The notes under the pieces were generated by a model. That model had not been told where the DNA came from, searched no databases, and was given only the letters and a program-made list of their open reading frames with translations. A stretch of DNA of 64,000 nt. It comes from Lingula anatina (Eukaryota; Brachiopoda; Lingulata; Lingulida; Lingulidae). Position numbers and translations under genes: made by a program. This document shows, piece after piece, positions 31,774 to 42,459 of this stretch (positions are counted from its first letter, which is position 1; the number at the start of each line of letters is the position of its first letter). The stretch covers positions 28,090 through 92,089 of the forward strand of contig NW_019775420.1 in assembly GCF_001039355.2 (NCBI RefSeq), in the 5' to 3' direction.

Positions 31774-33433
31774 AAGTCTTTGTGTTATTTAAAAGCAGAC
31801 GGATGTTAGCGGTAAATGATCTTGCACAGAAAGCTATCAATACGCAAGAGAAAGTCTTTTCAGATATTTTTGTCCCAATGCAGACATCAAAGGAAGTATC
31901 TGGTAACAGCATCACTGTATTTTGGCCGTTGCACGATGGGGATTATAACTGACGAATTACACTTATATTTAGAACTTTGGGCTTAAATCAGTGAAAATGA
32001 ATATCGATTTGTCCATTTTAGTCCAAGTGATCCAGAGAAGACGTTCGATTGCGGAGCCCCGCCCAGTCAGTCTGGAGATGCCGTCACCGTCAGACTTTGA
32101 GAACAAGACGGGAACGGGTCAGAGTTCAGGATCAGGAGCAAGTTATCTCTCTATAAGTCAAAGTAAGTATTTCCAACAGTATATTTTTGGCGTTCGGAAA
32201 GGTTAAAGGCATGCCATGTGCGTTAGATATTTACGTATGACGTTTCAGCATTTTTCTTTATCACCAAACTTAGTTTTATGCATTGTTTTTTGTTTGAAGG
32301 TGAAAACAGCTTGAATTCCAAAGAAAATTGTCATTCATTTATTTATATGAATGTCTAACTCGCACTGTATCCTTTAAAAGCCATTTTACGATATATCTGC
32401 TCATTCCTGCATCTCTTTCACTTTACAGGAAGATCTTTCATTCACAGGCATCATCCGTATTAATTTATTTCGGTTTTTAAAAATTCATGATGACAGACAT
32501 TTGGTTTTGTGTATTTTTATAACACTGAAGAGCCATTATTGGTACACTCATGAATTTATTTTTTTTTTCAGTAAATGGTCGCATATCTGTAAGCCCAGTT
32601 CGCATTCCTTCGTCTAAATCTGAACATCCCTTGAGCCCAAAGGAGCATCCTCTCTATAGGTCGTGCAGTGATCCTAATATTCTGGACAGTATTGGTAAGT
32701 TCGGAGAACCTCGGCTGATTCCGCCCTCCGTCTTGTGTGACGGAATCGCACGAAGTTTGCAGCTTAAACTGCTTTATCTTGGCTGGTATTGCTTTCACAC
32801 TAAAAACATGATCGCTGATGGTTTGAGATGAATAGATTTTATTCAGTTAAAAATCAACTAGATATTACTGAAAGAGAAAATAAAAATAATAACGAAATAA
32901 AGTAAGAAATATGGCTTCTTCGAAAAATACAGGGAAACTCAAATCCAGTTAAAACGGTGGTCTCTTTTTCCTTCCCGAATAAATGACTATCCCAATAATT
33001 CAATCACAATTTGAGGACTTTTAAAAGATATCTAGTCTACAAACTACATGTAGCGATGATGAAAATATAGCTTGGTTCGTTGGCAGAAGTACTATGAAAC
33101 GGAAAATTAATCCGTTGGTTCATTGACTAGGCTCTTCTGACGAGAAAAAAAGGGGCGCAAATCTTTGAAAGTAGCAAGTAATATTGCACATATGGTTATT
33201 AATCATACTAATCAAATATTTACTTGCTGTTTTTGTCATAAATATTTGAAATAAGCAATTGAACAAAAGGCAAAATAAGTGACTTTAAATATTTAATATA
33301 CATAACCACTTTAACTATTATCAATATTATCAATTTATACACGGCAATTTTTTGTTTACCAGAACGCAGCAGGAGACAGTGGAGTGTGGACAGTGACTCC
33401 GACGATCCCGATTACATGGTATTCAATGGATGA
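23615..33433 (+). CDS. Unidentified multi-exon gene: helical BAR-like N-terminus, Pro/Ser-rich C-terminus
   Basis: Exons inferred from splice sites and phase: 23,615-23,735; 24,783-24,904; 27,329-27,442; 28,594-28,662; 28,903-29,059; 29,289-29,359; 29,618-29,641; 29,996-30,096; 30,802-30,934; 31,613-31,711; 32,022-32,162; 32,572-32,694; 33,363-33,433 (stop TGA). The first six exons encode a charged, amphipathic helical region of about 200 residues (for example YEHYRKQFKEILTETKEV, KNYLELKGKTNKLEKQ), with the spacing of long coiled coils as in BAR-type membrane-curving domains. The later exons are rich in Pro, Ser and Arg (PEPPPRPDK, RRRSIAEPRPVS, RSCSDPNILDSI) and the protein ends in DPDYMVFNG. 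This suggests a cytoplasmic adaptor, but no family was recognised. All junctions keep phase except between exons 7 and 8, where an exon is missing or mis-set. The start ATG is uncertain because the frame is open upstream. Confidence 0.6.
24905..27328 (+). other. Intron 2 of the BAR-like gene
   Basis: 2.4 kb with an AAAT repeat near 25,118-25,152, a trinucleotide tract at 26,713-26,811, and a 65-bp direct repeat (26,645-26,700 and 26,939-26,990, both starting gacgaccaagttgcgtttta). No exon-like sequence was supported. Confidence 0.5.
26713..26811. repeat. (ATC)n/(ATA)n/(ATT)n microsatellite
   Basis: Runs of cat, then aat, then tta triplets. They give false long open frames of poly-His, poly-Asn and poly-Ile. 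Confidence 0.9.
27884..27927. other. Assembly gap, 44 Ns
   Basis: Lies in intron 3 of the BAR-like gene. No exon appears to be lost, because exons 3 and 4 join in phase. Confidence 0.95.
29236..29277. repeat. (TG)n microsatellite
   Basis: About 20 TG units end 11 bp before exon 6 of the BAR-like gene, next to its splice acceptor. Confidence 0.9.
29659..29844. mobile_element. Foldback MITE with GGGCCC ends
   Basis: Left end gggccc(N)ttggcc and right end gcaaccgggccc are inverted. Internal gcaacggagcgttactcggg pairs loosely with the right half (cgtagccgagtaaatttacg). It lies in the intron after exon 7 of the BAR-like gene. The single N at 29,665 probably stands for a hard-to-read GC-rich terminus. 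Confidence 0.55.
30102..30342. mobile_element. Palindromic MITE family P, copy 4
   Basis: Starts 6 bp after exon 8 of the BAR-like gene. Left end accattcccacagatatttg, right end caagtatgggaacccagtct. The two arms (ctccctggggactctcacta and tagtgtgaacccccagggag types) are inverted over nearly the full length. Confidence 0.8.
31721..31772. repeat. (AC)n/(CT)n microsatellite
   Basis: Directly follows exon 10 of the BAR-like gene, after the GTAATG donor. Confidence 0.9.
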
Positions 33434-34154
33434 CGGAAGAACTAGACTAATTTGGGGCGATTTCCGTATTGATGAAACGGAATGAGCCGAAACGATCTAA
33501 ACCAGTTACTGAAGTTATCGTTCTTTAATATGGAATCAATCCATGTGACCCAAACCCGAGTTAAGACAATGAAAACGGCAAAGTCCAACGAAAGTCCGCC
33601 AGTTGAATTATCTAATAATGATCTTATTTTTTCGTGAAAAGATCTTAACCCTCACAACTTAAGGCATTAAATATTTTTTCTTCAAATATTATAAAAACAA
33701 CAGCGAATGCAAATATATATATATTTATTGTTATTCTCTTAAGGAGCAAGGAAAGTCAGATAAAAACAGTATGGCAAGTACTGTAAAATTTCACAACTGT
33801 GCATGATTTATCCACCCAATGATGACGTCTTGAGATTTTGATACTCGAGATAAAATTCAGTGTAAATATATTTATAATAAAAATGAAACGACCCTTACCA
33901 TCGTGCAAGTGAAAAGTACTGTACCCTTACTGTTACAATGGTTATTATATAATACAAGGGGTGGCACTCCCAAGCCATAAGTAAGTTGAGTCTATTGACA
34001 ATTATGGCATTTTTTTCTTTCACACACAGTGCAGTTAAAATAATATGTGCACTAAAGACCATATTTTCATATCAGTATCTTGACTTTCTCCATCTAAAAT
34101 GTGCGCATGGAATACACTGTAGCACAGGGGCAGATCATACTTATGCCCCGATTT
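33434..34154. other. 3' region of the BAR-like gene
   Basis: AT-rich sequence after the TGA at 33,431, with a (TA)n run near 33,714. It probably includes the 3' UTR. Nothing else is seen. Confidence 0.4.
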
Positions 34155-34477
34155 AAGACTGGGTTCCCGTACCTAGATCGATCTAATAAGGTCAATCCTA
34201 TCTCCAAGGGTTTTCTCGCTAAGCTGCTTAAAAGGCTTAGATGTCTGGCATGCCTACTGAAGCTGCTAAACTATAATTAACTACCTCCTAGCAGCTTCAG
34301 TAGATGTGACAGACATCTAAGCTGCTTAATTTGATTGCAGTTAATTACCCCCCCCCCCACAGCAGCTAAAATGGGCATGACAGGCAATTAAGCCGCTTAA
34401 ACTGAATGCAATTTAGCAAGAATCCCTCCAGAATTCAATCTTGCTAGTATGATAGGTTTATGGCAACCCAGTTTTAA
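34155..34477. mobile_element. Palindromic MITE family P, copy 5, three-arm variant
   Basis: The longest copy. The near-perfect inner palindrome (gcttagatgtctggcatgcc paired with the acagacatctaagc side) is followed by a further half-arm (gctaaaatgggcatgacagg, gcttaaactgaatgcaattt) before the right end ggcaacccagtttta. The outer ends gactgggttcccg and its inverse match copies 4 and 6. Confidence 0.8.
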
Positions 34478-34634
34478 TGTGCATTGATAGGTTCACCAAA
34501 ACTGGGCATAAGTGGCGAGTCTACTATAAAAGTACTGCCACTGACTGGAGTCTTACCCAAAAAAAGAAGACATGTATTCAGCTGCACTTTCTAATATCAC
34601 AGCCCCACTAAAATACTATACAAAATCAAACTGN

Positions 34635-34800
34635 ATTACTCCTGTGAGTTTCATGACAACAGGCCTATCGGTTTTCCTTGAAATGTGTTAACAGTGTTGC
34701 ATATATGCTAAAAAGTGAAAAAACAGCATAAATTCTACAATAATGGCCCGATCATGCTGATTTTCGAACTTGACCTGCGTTTTATGAATATTCATCAGCT
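34635..34800. repeat. 160-bp satellite unit, contig A
   Basis: One unit of the tandem repeat seen at 41,340-41,790 (agtgaaaaaacagcataa, ggcccgatcatgctgatttt). It begins right after the single N at 34,634. Confidence 0.7.
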
Positions 34801-34860
34801 CTGTAAATAAAAAGGCAAAAAGTAAAACTGTCTTCCACTTATGGTGTTAACGCTGAAAGT

Positions 34861-34955
34861 GCACGGCGACGGCGACGGCGACATGATCGGCGACGGCGAC
34901 GGCGACGACAGACGCAGGTGATGGCAATATGTACAGACACATCTGTGTCTGTACA
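34861..34955. repeat. GGCGAC minisatellite followed by a 12-bp-arm hairpin
   Basis: Repeats of ggcgac (34,864-34,908) lead to the inverted repeat TGTACAGACACA-TC-TGTGTCTGTACA (34,930-34,955). The same combination recurs at 41,852-41,957. Confidence 0.75.
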
Positions 34956-35120
34956 TAAAAACAGAAGAGTCCCCAGCAACCTCTGAATCTCAGGCCACCT
35001 CAAGTCTACTCATAACACCTGTTCTTCAATCATGCTACCCTTTTATGAATGTCCTGTAGGATTTGGGACCAATGGGCCATACTGTACTTCAATGAACAGT
35101 CAAAATAGTCAACATAAACA

Positions 35121-35380
35121 TAGACTGGGTTCCCATGCCTAGATTGATCTAACTGGATCGACCCATCTTCAATGGGTTTCTCACTAAATTGCTATTAGCT
35201 TAAAAGGCTTATATATCTGGCATGCCTACTGAAGTCGCTAAACGATAGTTAATTACCCTCTAATAGCTTCAGCGGGCATGTAGGACATCTAAGCCGCTTA
35301 AGTTGATAGGATAGTGAGAACCCCCTTGGAGACAGATCGATCCAAAGTTAGTACGATAGTCTCTGGGAATGGTCTCTTAG
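35121..35380. mobile_element. Palindromic MITE family P, copy 6
   Basis: Ends are tagactgggttcccatgcct and ctctgggaatggtctcttag. It lies in the 1.3-kb segment present in contig A and absent from the matching position (41,958) of contig B. Confidence 0.8.
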
Positions 35381-36808
35381 ATACAAATACTAACAGAGCA
35401 ACATGATATGTGCAAAAACCTTATCACAGTCCTCCAGTCCATCTTGGGCATGTTTGCATCAGAATTAACATCTGTCTGTTTTTGGTTTTAAATTAAACTT
35501 GGTGAGAACAGGTTTGTTGTATTATACATATTACTGGTTGAAGTGAGATTTGGTATGAACACCACTTTTGTCCAGCATCTCATCTCAAGCTATACCTAAA
35601 TTATTCTTTCATAATTTATATAAAAAGTGCTTTCTCTGCACAGTCATGTCAACTAAATCTCTATTCAATGCCAAATACACACATATAAATCTGTATAATC
35701 CACAAACAAACATATTCATGATCAGCTGTGTGTGATATACCTAAGTATTGCACAAAAATATTGTTTTGCCCATTATCTTTACACAGTGGCTTAGATCTAT
35801 GAAAAAATCTTAATGTCTTCCAAACAAATGAAGCCCTAAATTATTTGCCAGCTGTGAAAAGCTTAGAAGAAAAATGGAAGACAGAGTAACAATATTTTAT
35901 AACCTTACATCTTTGCAAAGCCCCATAAATGTTATCTGATGACTTAAGAATGATGGCAAGATAATGTTTTAGGAATGTATACAATGACAAGCTCCTGTAC
36001 TGACTGTTCTAATAAATAAATAAATAAATAAATAAATAAATAGATAAAAAGATAGATAAATAAATGTCAAATGACTCAAAAATACAAGCTGATAACATAA
36101 AATCATCAATAACCCATATTCTATTCCTTTTTTCCTATCAAGGATTATTATATAATATTATAAATTATTACAATTTCACTTCTTGAGAAAACATTATATA
36201 AAATACTGTTCTTGCTCTAAAATACCCAACTTGCATAAAAACCACTTTATCCCCCAACAATTTTTTCTGCTTGTCAACAAACTGAGAGATATCATAGTAA
36301 AAAAAAAAAGATGTAGCAATCAAAAAACATAATCTAATACTCTTATTGCCATTTCCCAATCTTATCTGTACATATAGTAGTTATGTCACAGCAAAGTCAA
36401 AAATTGCAACTGAACAGCAGGAAAATATCAGGATAAAACCCTGCTACCACTCAATTATTTTTAAATTTATACTCTTAATTTTTCCAAAAACATTTCATCC
36501 TGAAGCACTTTTTTTTTCAAAATAAAATCTCTTTCAATCTCTTTACCCTTTTACCACACTTATATTTACCCTAAAAAGATGAAAATATAATATGCACATC
36601 CATCCAACATGAGAATATTTCATAAATGAGCAAAAGTTCACTGGCTAGTATTAGTTGGATCATAAAAGATTCTTCCTACTGTTACCTTGTGGCTAACCTG
36701 GTCTTAGACTTTCATGAGACTGTCGTGAATTGCTACTCACTGACGACTGATGCAAGTCTATGACCAAATTGGCTGAATCTAATGGTGGGAAGAAAATTTT
36801 TACACTTC
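35381..36808. other. AT-rich sequence downstream of the GH32 copy A
   Basis: No gene. From about 36,302 it aligns with 41,958-42,459 and is the shared 3' region of the GH32 gene. The part before that is specific to contig A. A TAAA repeat lies at 36,010-36,064. Confidence 0.5.
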
Positions 36809-38287
36809 TCAGTTCTTTGCTTTTTTCCAAATGGAAGTCATCTCGTAACCACCCAAGTCATATGTGATGGCGTCCTTGGCACCTGTCCAATAAAATTCCA
36901 TTATGTCCTGGTTGGTATCTGGGAAGAAAAGGTCGGTGAAGGTCACAACGCCTCCGTTAACGAAAACCTCCACGGAACACCAGTCGAGAAAAATTTGTGC
37001 CCACATTCGGCCATCTTGATTCAGCGGAACCTGTGTACAGTTCACCACAGGAAAATGAGGCGCCATGTCCACGATCCCTGATGCCGTACGGTTTATGAAG
37101 AAAGATTGGTCATCAGATCTCCATCCTATCACAAGTTCCTGGCTAGGACCTTTCATGAGCTTTAAACCAAACTCCTTCAGCTTGTCTCTGGAGAGCACCG
37201 TCACATTGAGGAAAATTTCAAGAGACCTTACGTGATTTGTGTTGAATTGCACTGCATAGCCATCTGCCTGAAAGAAGGGGAAGGAGGACAAAAAAAAGTT
37301 TAAAAAATGGCTGATAAATAAATTTGTCTAGTAAAATTTGACAAAAATGACAAAAACATAAACTAACTTAGATTGTTTTACTGATTACTTTTTAATGGGA
37401 TTTACCCAATGGCTGTAATGGCAATAATGTTTTTGACACACAGTATTTTGGTAGCATATTATGTGAGTATCAATCACACCTTTCTGGTAAATCTAGCATG
37501 AAGACTGTCATATTAAACTTTCAGCTGTTTATAACAAAGAGTGGGCATTATCTATTGGACTGTTCTTGATTCCAAGGGCATCTATTTAGTAATATTTTAG
37601 TGATAATCATAACTTACTTTGGAACAAAATATTTTCAAGGACAACCATGAGAGAGAAACTTTTACAGGGCATCAACAAACAACAACCAGCTTGATAATGA
37701 TGTTGTCACATAAATTTATTAAAAAAAATGTTGTCCCACTCAGTGGTTCTTATCGCTAAAAACTTAATTAAAGAGACTGAACAGTAGTGAGATTTCTCCC
37801 ACCTCCACAGTGAAAAAGTAGCACATTATCAAACGGCTTTAGACACAGCAAACAATTCAAACTACATATCTGTTTTTGTTTGAGATAACATCAGTCTCCC
37901 ACTTACTGTGACAACTGGGTTAGGAGCAAACGTGATTGGGTCACCGCGCAGAGATTGCAGCTCCTGTATTGGCTGTTGTGCCAGGCGCAGTCCATCCCCA
38001 TATGGCAGCAGAGACAAGACCCGCGGAATACTCATCATACCTCGGAAAGGAGAGGTGGGGATGTTCTCTGAGTAATACCAATTGCTAGTAGAAAAAATGA
38101 AATTAAATTTTAAAATCAAATCATGACGGTTATTCTATTACTGCTACACAAAATACGAAAAAAGCAAAAGAAATACCTTATTGCACATGCGTGTTGCACA
38201 CACACACACACACATATCATGCACACCCAGGATGAGACTGTGTCTCACTTGTAAACATCTGCAAATGCACACACACAGATATACAAA

Positions 38288-38343
<56 letters not shown>

Positions 38344-41161
38344 CAAACAAAATTAAAAACAGATAAACAGACACAAACACAAACACACACACATACACAC
38401 TAAAAAAACTACACAAACACACACAAATATACATATGCACCAAAACAGCCCTACTATAGAAACCAATCAATGTATCTTTCATGATGACAAAGCACTTACC
38501 AAGCCCAGCCAATTATAATCATCCTTCCATCATGGCTGTACCTGTTGTTCCAGGTATTGGACGCATAGAAATCCATCCCAGAGTCCAGCCACTGAGACTT
38601 TCCTGCTGCCACAAAGTGGGTACCATTAAATTCACCTAGGACAAAATATACAGGGCTCATGTTTGGGCCATTTCCATATCCTCGTCTATGGCTTTCTGTT
38701 TCACACCAGTTTGAGAGATTTGAACCTTAATGGTCAGGCTATTATGTAAGAGTGGTTTGCCGTCAACCTATTGTACTTGTAGGATCGATCTTACTCCAAG
38801 GGGGTTCTTGCTAAATTGCATTCAGTTTAAGTGGCTTAAATGTCTGTCACGCCCACTAAAGCTGCTTGGTGGTAATTAACTTTTGTGCACGCTTAAACTA
38901 AATGCAATTTAGCAAGAAACCCCTTTGAAATAGAACAATCCTGCTAGTATGCTATGGGAATGGTCCCTAAGGGAGTTATCTAAACAGAGACCTCCCCCTT
39001 CCCCAGTTATCATAATTATATGTTAATGGTTAGAAACAGAAAAATGAACTTCACAATGTGAAAACGGTCGATGATACAAAATGTACTATCAACTTTTAGT
39101 GTTGACTTATTTATTGCATTTTCAATGTGTTAATGGGAGTAGAAAGAACTGGTCGCCAAATTCTCAAGTGGCATCCCCATGGTTGACCAAACTAAGGGAT
39201 AGCATAGGATATGATAGCATAGGATTATGGTAAGACAGTATAGGATAGGATAGCATAGGATAAATAGAAAACGATTGGACAGGAAATTGTCATCTTATGG
39301 TATATTAACACTTACCTATGAAGTACTGGGCTCCAGTTCTGGACATTTCTGTGCGGTTACCACTGGTGTCCACCTTAAGAATCCACTTTATTTGATTGGC
39401 TATCAATACAATACAATGCAATACAATGCAATACAATGCAATACTGTTCCACTGAAATTATCTATCCTAAATATTTCATCAAAATTTGTAAAGAACTTTT
39501 TGACACACCATTTCTACTAACAAACAGACTCAAGTGATGTAAGCAGAGATCATACAAAGGCAGATCCTGGATTTTTATTACGTATTTTAATTAATTAATT
39601 AATTAATTAATTAATTAATTAATTAATTAATTTATTTATTTATTTTTTGTTTTCTTTTAATGGGAGGGGGGTAGGAAGACAGACAAATATTAAAGAGTAG
39701 ATCATTTTTTATAATAATATGAAGGACATGAGTTAGTAAAATTTACTTAGTTAAGTCTCATTTTGAAAATGCTGTAATATAATATTTTTGACTTGTAATC
39801 AATGTGTGATGACAGCAGGGAAATATCTTAATAAATGTATTGTAATGATTTCTAAGCATGTCTGTAAATATTTTCCTTCTGTGGATGATATATTCCATTT
39901 CTTTGTAGAATGTTCTAAAAATTCAAAAATATGGAAACTGACCAATTGTGATAAACTAAGTAAAGCAGAAAAAACATTAGGAAAAATACATTCAACAAAA
40001 AAGTTAACAACAGTATAATAACATGATTGTTAAATAAAATTATATATATATTAATATACCTGTATTTATAATAGAAGGGAAAAAATGAATCATTTGAGGT
40101 ATTATTTGATCCAAACCATGCTTTAAAATTATTTCAAATTGCATATAACTAAAATCGCTAAATAGATTTTAATCTAAAAAAGTCTTGTTTTGCTTCTTAT
40201 GTTGCATTTTTAGATGTGAGAAGAGGGAGAGTAGGAGGGTGGATACTCAGAGCTGAGGGAGGGGCCCTTTCCCACTGTGCACCTCCCCTCCCCCCCCCCC
40301 CCCCCCAACCTCATCATAATAACTGTTCTAAATACCTCCTTACCTGCCCCTATCACCTTCAGCGGGAACACATCAGGACATTCCCAGTTTCCCTCAATGC
40401 TGACGCCAGTGCTGGGAGATGGGATGAACTCTGACGTCAGGGTCCAATCTATCAGGTTTACTGAGGTGTAAAATAGGATGGTGTGTTTCTGGGCCAGAAC
40501 AGCTAACATGCACCATGATTTAGTGGGAGGGTGCCAAAACACCTGGTGAAGGAAACAAAAAAGAGGTATTAGTTTTGTTTGATTATTAGCACGTTTATAC
40601 CAGCACCCTGTTTAACAAAAGTTCTTAAGTCAGTTTTTTAGCTATAATTGTAGTCTAGTAAGAAGTAGTCAACTAAGTTGCACTTTCATAAAGAATCAAA
40701 AAGGCAAATGACCTTTTTCTTTGTTGGCCTCTTAACAAAGCCCCTTGAGCAAATTTTAATTGCCTTGACTAAGATTTTTATTTTTTTATTTTTTTTACTG
40801 TCAAAGGTGATAAAAGTCTGTTGATGAATGTCCAATTCATGTACTGCTGGTCAATCATTTTTGTAAACCTTCAGACCAATACTGCAAAGCTGACTTTGCA
40901 TAGTTGGCTTTTTGATTTTAGCTATCTAAGCTTAGCAAATGAAATTCACATTTTCGTGAGAAAGGCCCTGCATACAACGGAATCATGTTAAACTAATTGC
41001 ATGTACATTTTATATATCAAGATATTTGATGAATGGTAATCAATCTTTTGAGATAATGCAAACGAGATAACAACTTTACACACATAAACACACAAATGTA
41101 TACTTGCACATTTACACACCCATGAATGCATGCAGAAAATGCACATCCTCTACACACACAC

Positions 41162-41201
<40 letters not shown>

Positions 41202-41286
41202 ATACCTATGTATGTACACATACTTGCCTTTGGATCCCTAAAATTCTCACTGTGGCGGTCTAAAACTGGGTTATTTTCATAGTTGA
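36809..41286 (-). CDS. GH32 beta-fructofuranosidase, second copy, exons 4 (partial) to 9
   Basis: Exons on the minus strand: 41,228-41,286 (3' part of exon 4), 40,344-40,542, 39,316-39,399, 38,500-38,635, 37,907-38,084 and 36,809-37,267 (stop TGA). All lengths and phases equal those of the full gene at 42,460-51,534, and only a few residues differ (for example ECPDVF for ECPDLF, SRDKLK for SRDELK). The copy ends inside exon 4 at a single N (41,287), so exons 1-3 with the catalytic WMNDPNG box are absent. Introns also align, including an orthologous MITE and microsatellites that differ only in length. This is best read as the second haplotype of one gene. A true tandem 5'-truncated duplicate is the alternative. 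Confidence 0.8.
38291..38342. repeat. (TA)n microsatellite in GH32 intron 7, copy A
   Basis: About 26 TA units. The matching tract in the other copy (43,951-43,970) has 10, a length difference typical of alleles. Confidence 0.9.
38750..38969. mobile_element. Palindromic MITE family P, copy 7
   Basis: Lies in GH32 intron 6 of copy A. Arms are cttactccaagggggttctt and the inverse aagaaacccctttgaaat type. It is at the same intron position as copy 8, so the insertion predates the separation of the two sequences. Confidence 0.75.
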
Positions 41287-41339
41287 NTGTTGTAAGGATG
41301 CAGGAAATGCCAAACAAACACTTTTACATATCTTATTAG

Positions 41340-41790
41340 TTCAATAATGAGACTGTTTACATGCCTAAGAGTTGAATCTGAGGAAATGTGAAAAAACAGC
41401 ATAACTTCTAAAATAATGCCCCGATTATGCTGATTTTCGAACTGAACCTGTGTTTTAGTAAGATTGACCACTCCTATGAGTTTAATGACAATTGGCCTAT
41501 CTGTTTTTCTTATATTGTGTTTACAGTGTGCATATATGCTGAAAAATGAAAAAACAGCATAACTACTAAAATAGTGGCCCGATCATGCCTATTTTCAAAC
41601 TTGACCTGTGTTTTAGTAAGATTGATTACTCCTGTGAGTTTCATGACAACAGGCCTAATGGTTTTCCTAAAAATGTGTTTACGGGGCTGCATATATGCTG
41701 AAAAGTGAAAAAACAGCATAACTTCTACAATAATGGCCCGATCATGCTGATTTTCGAACTTGACCTGCGTTTTATGAATATTCATCAGCT
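41340..41790. repeat. Tandem 160-bp satellite, 2.5 to 3 units
   Basis: The phrase acagcataact recurs at 41,395, 41,555 and 41,714, a period of about 160 bp, each followed by a cgatcatgc(t/c)(g/t)attttc block. On the minus strand a frame stays open through the units, giving repeated LTKTQVKFEN peptides. It adjoins the contig break at 41,287. Confidence 0.8.
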
Positions 41791-41851
41791 CTGTAAATAT
41801 GAAACCAAAAAGTAAAACTGCCCTCCACTTATCGTGTTTACAAGGAAAGTG

Positions 41852-41957
41852 CACGGCGACGGCATCGGCATCGGCACCGGCATCGGCATCGGCGACGGCG
41901 ACGGCGACGACAGACGCAGGTGATGGCAATATGTACAGACACATCTGTGTCTGTACA
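41852..41957. repeat. GGCATC/GGCGAC minisatellite and hairpin, contig B
   Basis: Counterpart of 34,861-34,955, with ggcatc units added. It ends in the same TGTACAGACACA hairpin (41,932-41,957). Confidence 0.75.
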
Positions 41958-42459
41958 TAAAAAGATGTAGCAATCAAAAAACATAATCTAATACTCTTAT
42001 TGCCATTTCCCAATCTTATCTGTACATATAGTAGTTATGTAACAGCAAAGTCAAAAATTGCAACTGAACAGCAGGAAAATATCAGGATAAAACCCTGCTA
42101 CCACTCAATTATTTTTAACTTTATACTCTTAATTTTTCCAAATAGATTTCATCCTGAAGCACTTTTTTTTCAAAATAAAATCTCTTTCAATCTCTTTACC
42201 CCACACTTATATTTACCCTAAAAAGATGAAAATATAATATGCACATCCATCCAATATGAGAATATTTCATAAATGAGCAAAAGTTCACTGGCTAGTTAGT
42301 TGGATCATAAAAGATTCTTACTGTTCCTACTGTTACCTTGTGGCTAACCTGGTCTTAGACTTTCATGCGACTGACGTGAATTGCTACTCACTGACGACTG
42401 ATCCAAGTCTATGACCAAATTGGCTGAATCTAATGGTGGGAATAAAATTTTTACACTTC

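Noticed and set aside
36782-37081. Plus-strand frames opposite GH32 exon 9 (also 42,433-42,732).
   Set aside because: They are antisense shadows of the well-supported GH32 exon.
41510-42013. 167-codon minus-strand frame with repeated LTKTQVKFEN peptides.
   Set aside because: It runs through satellite and minisatellite DNA and is not a gene. It is kept only as a repeat finding.
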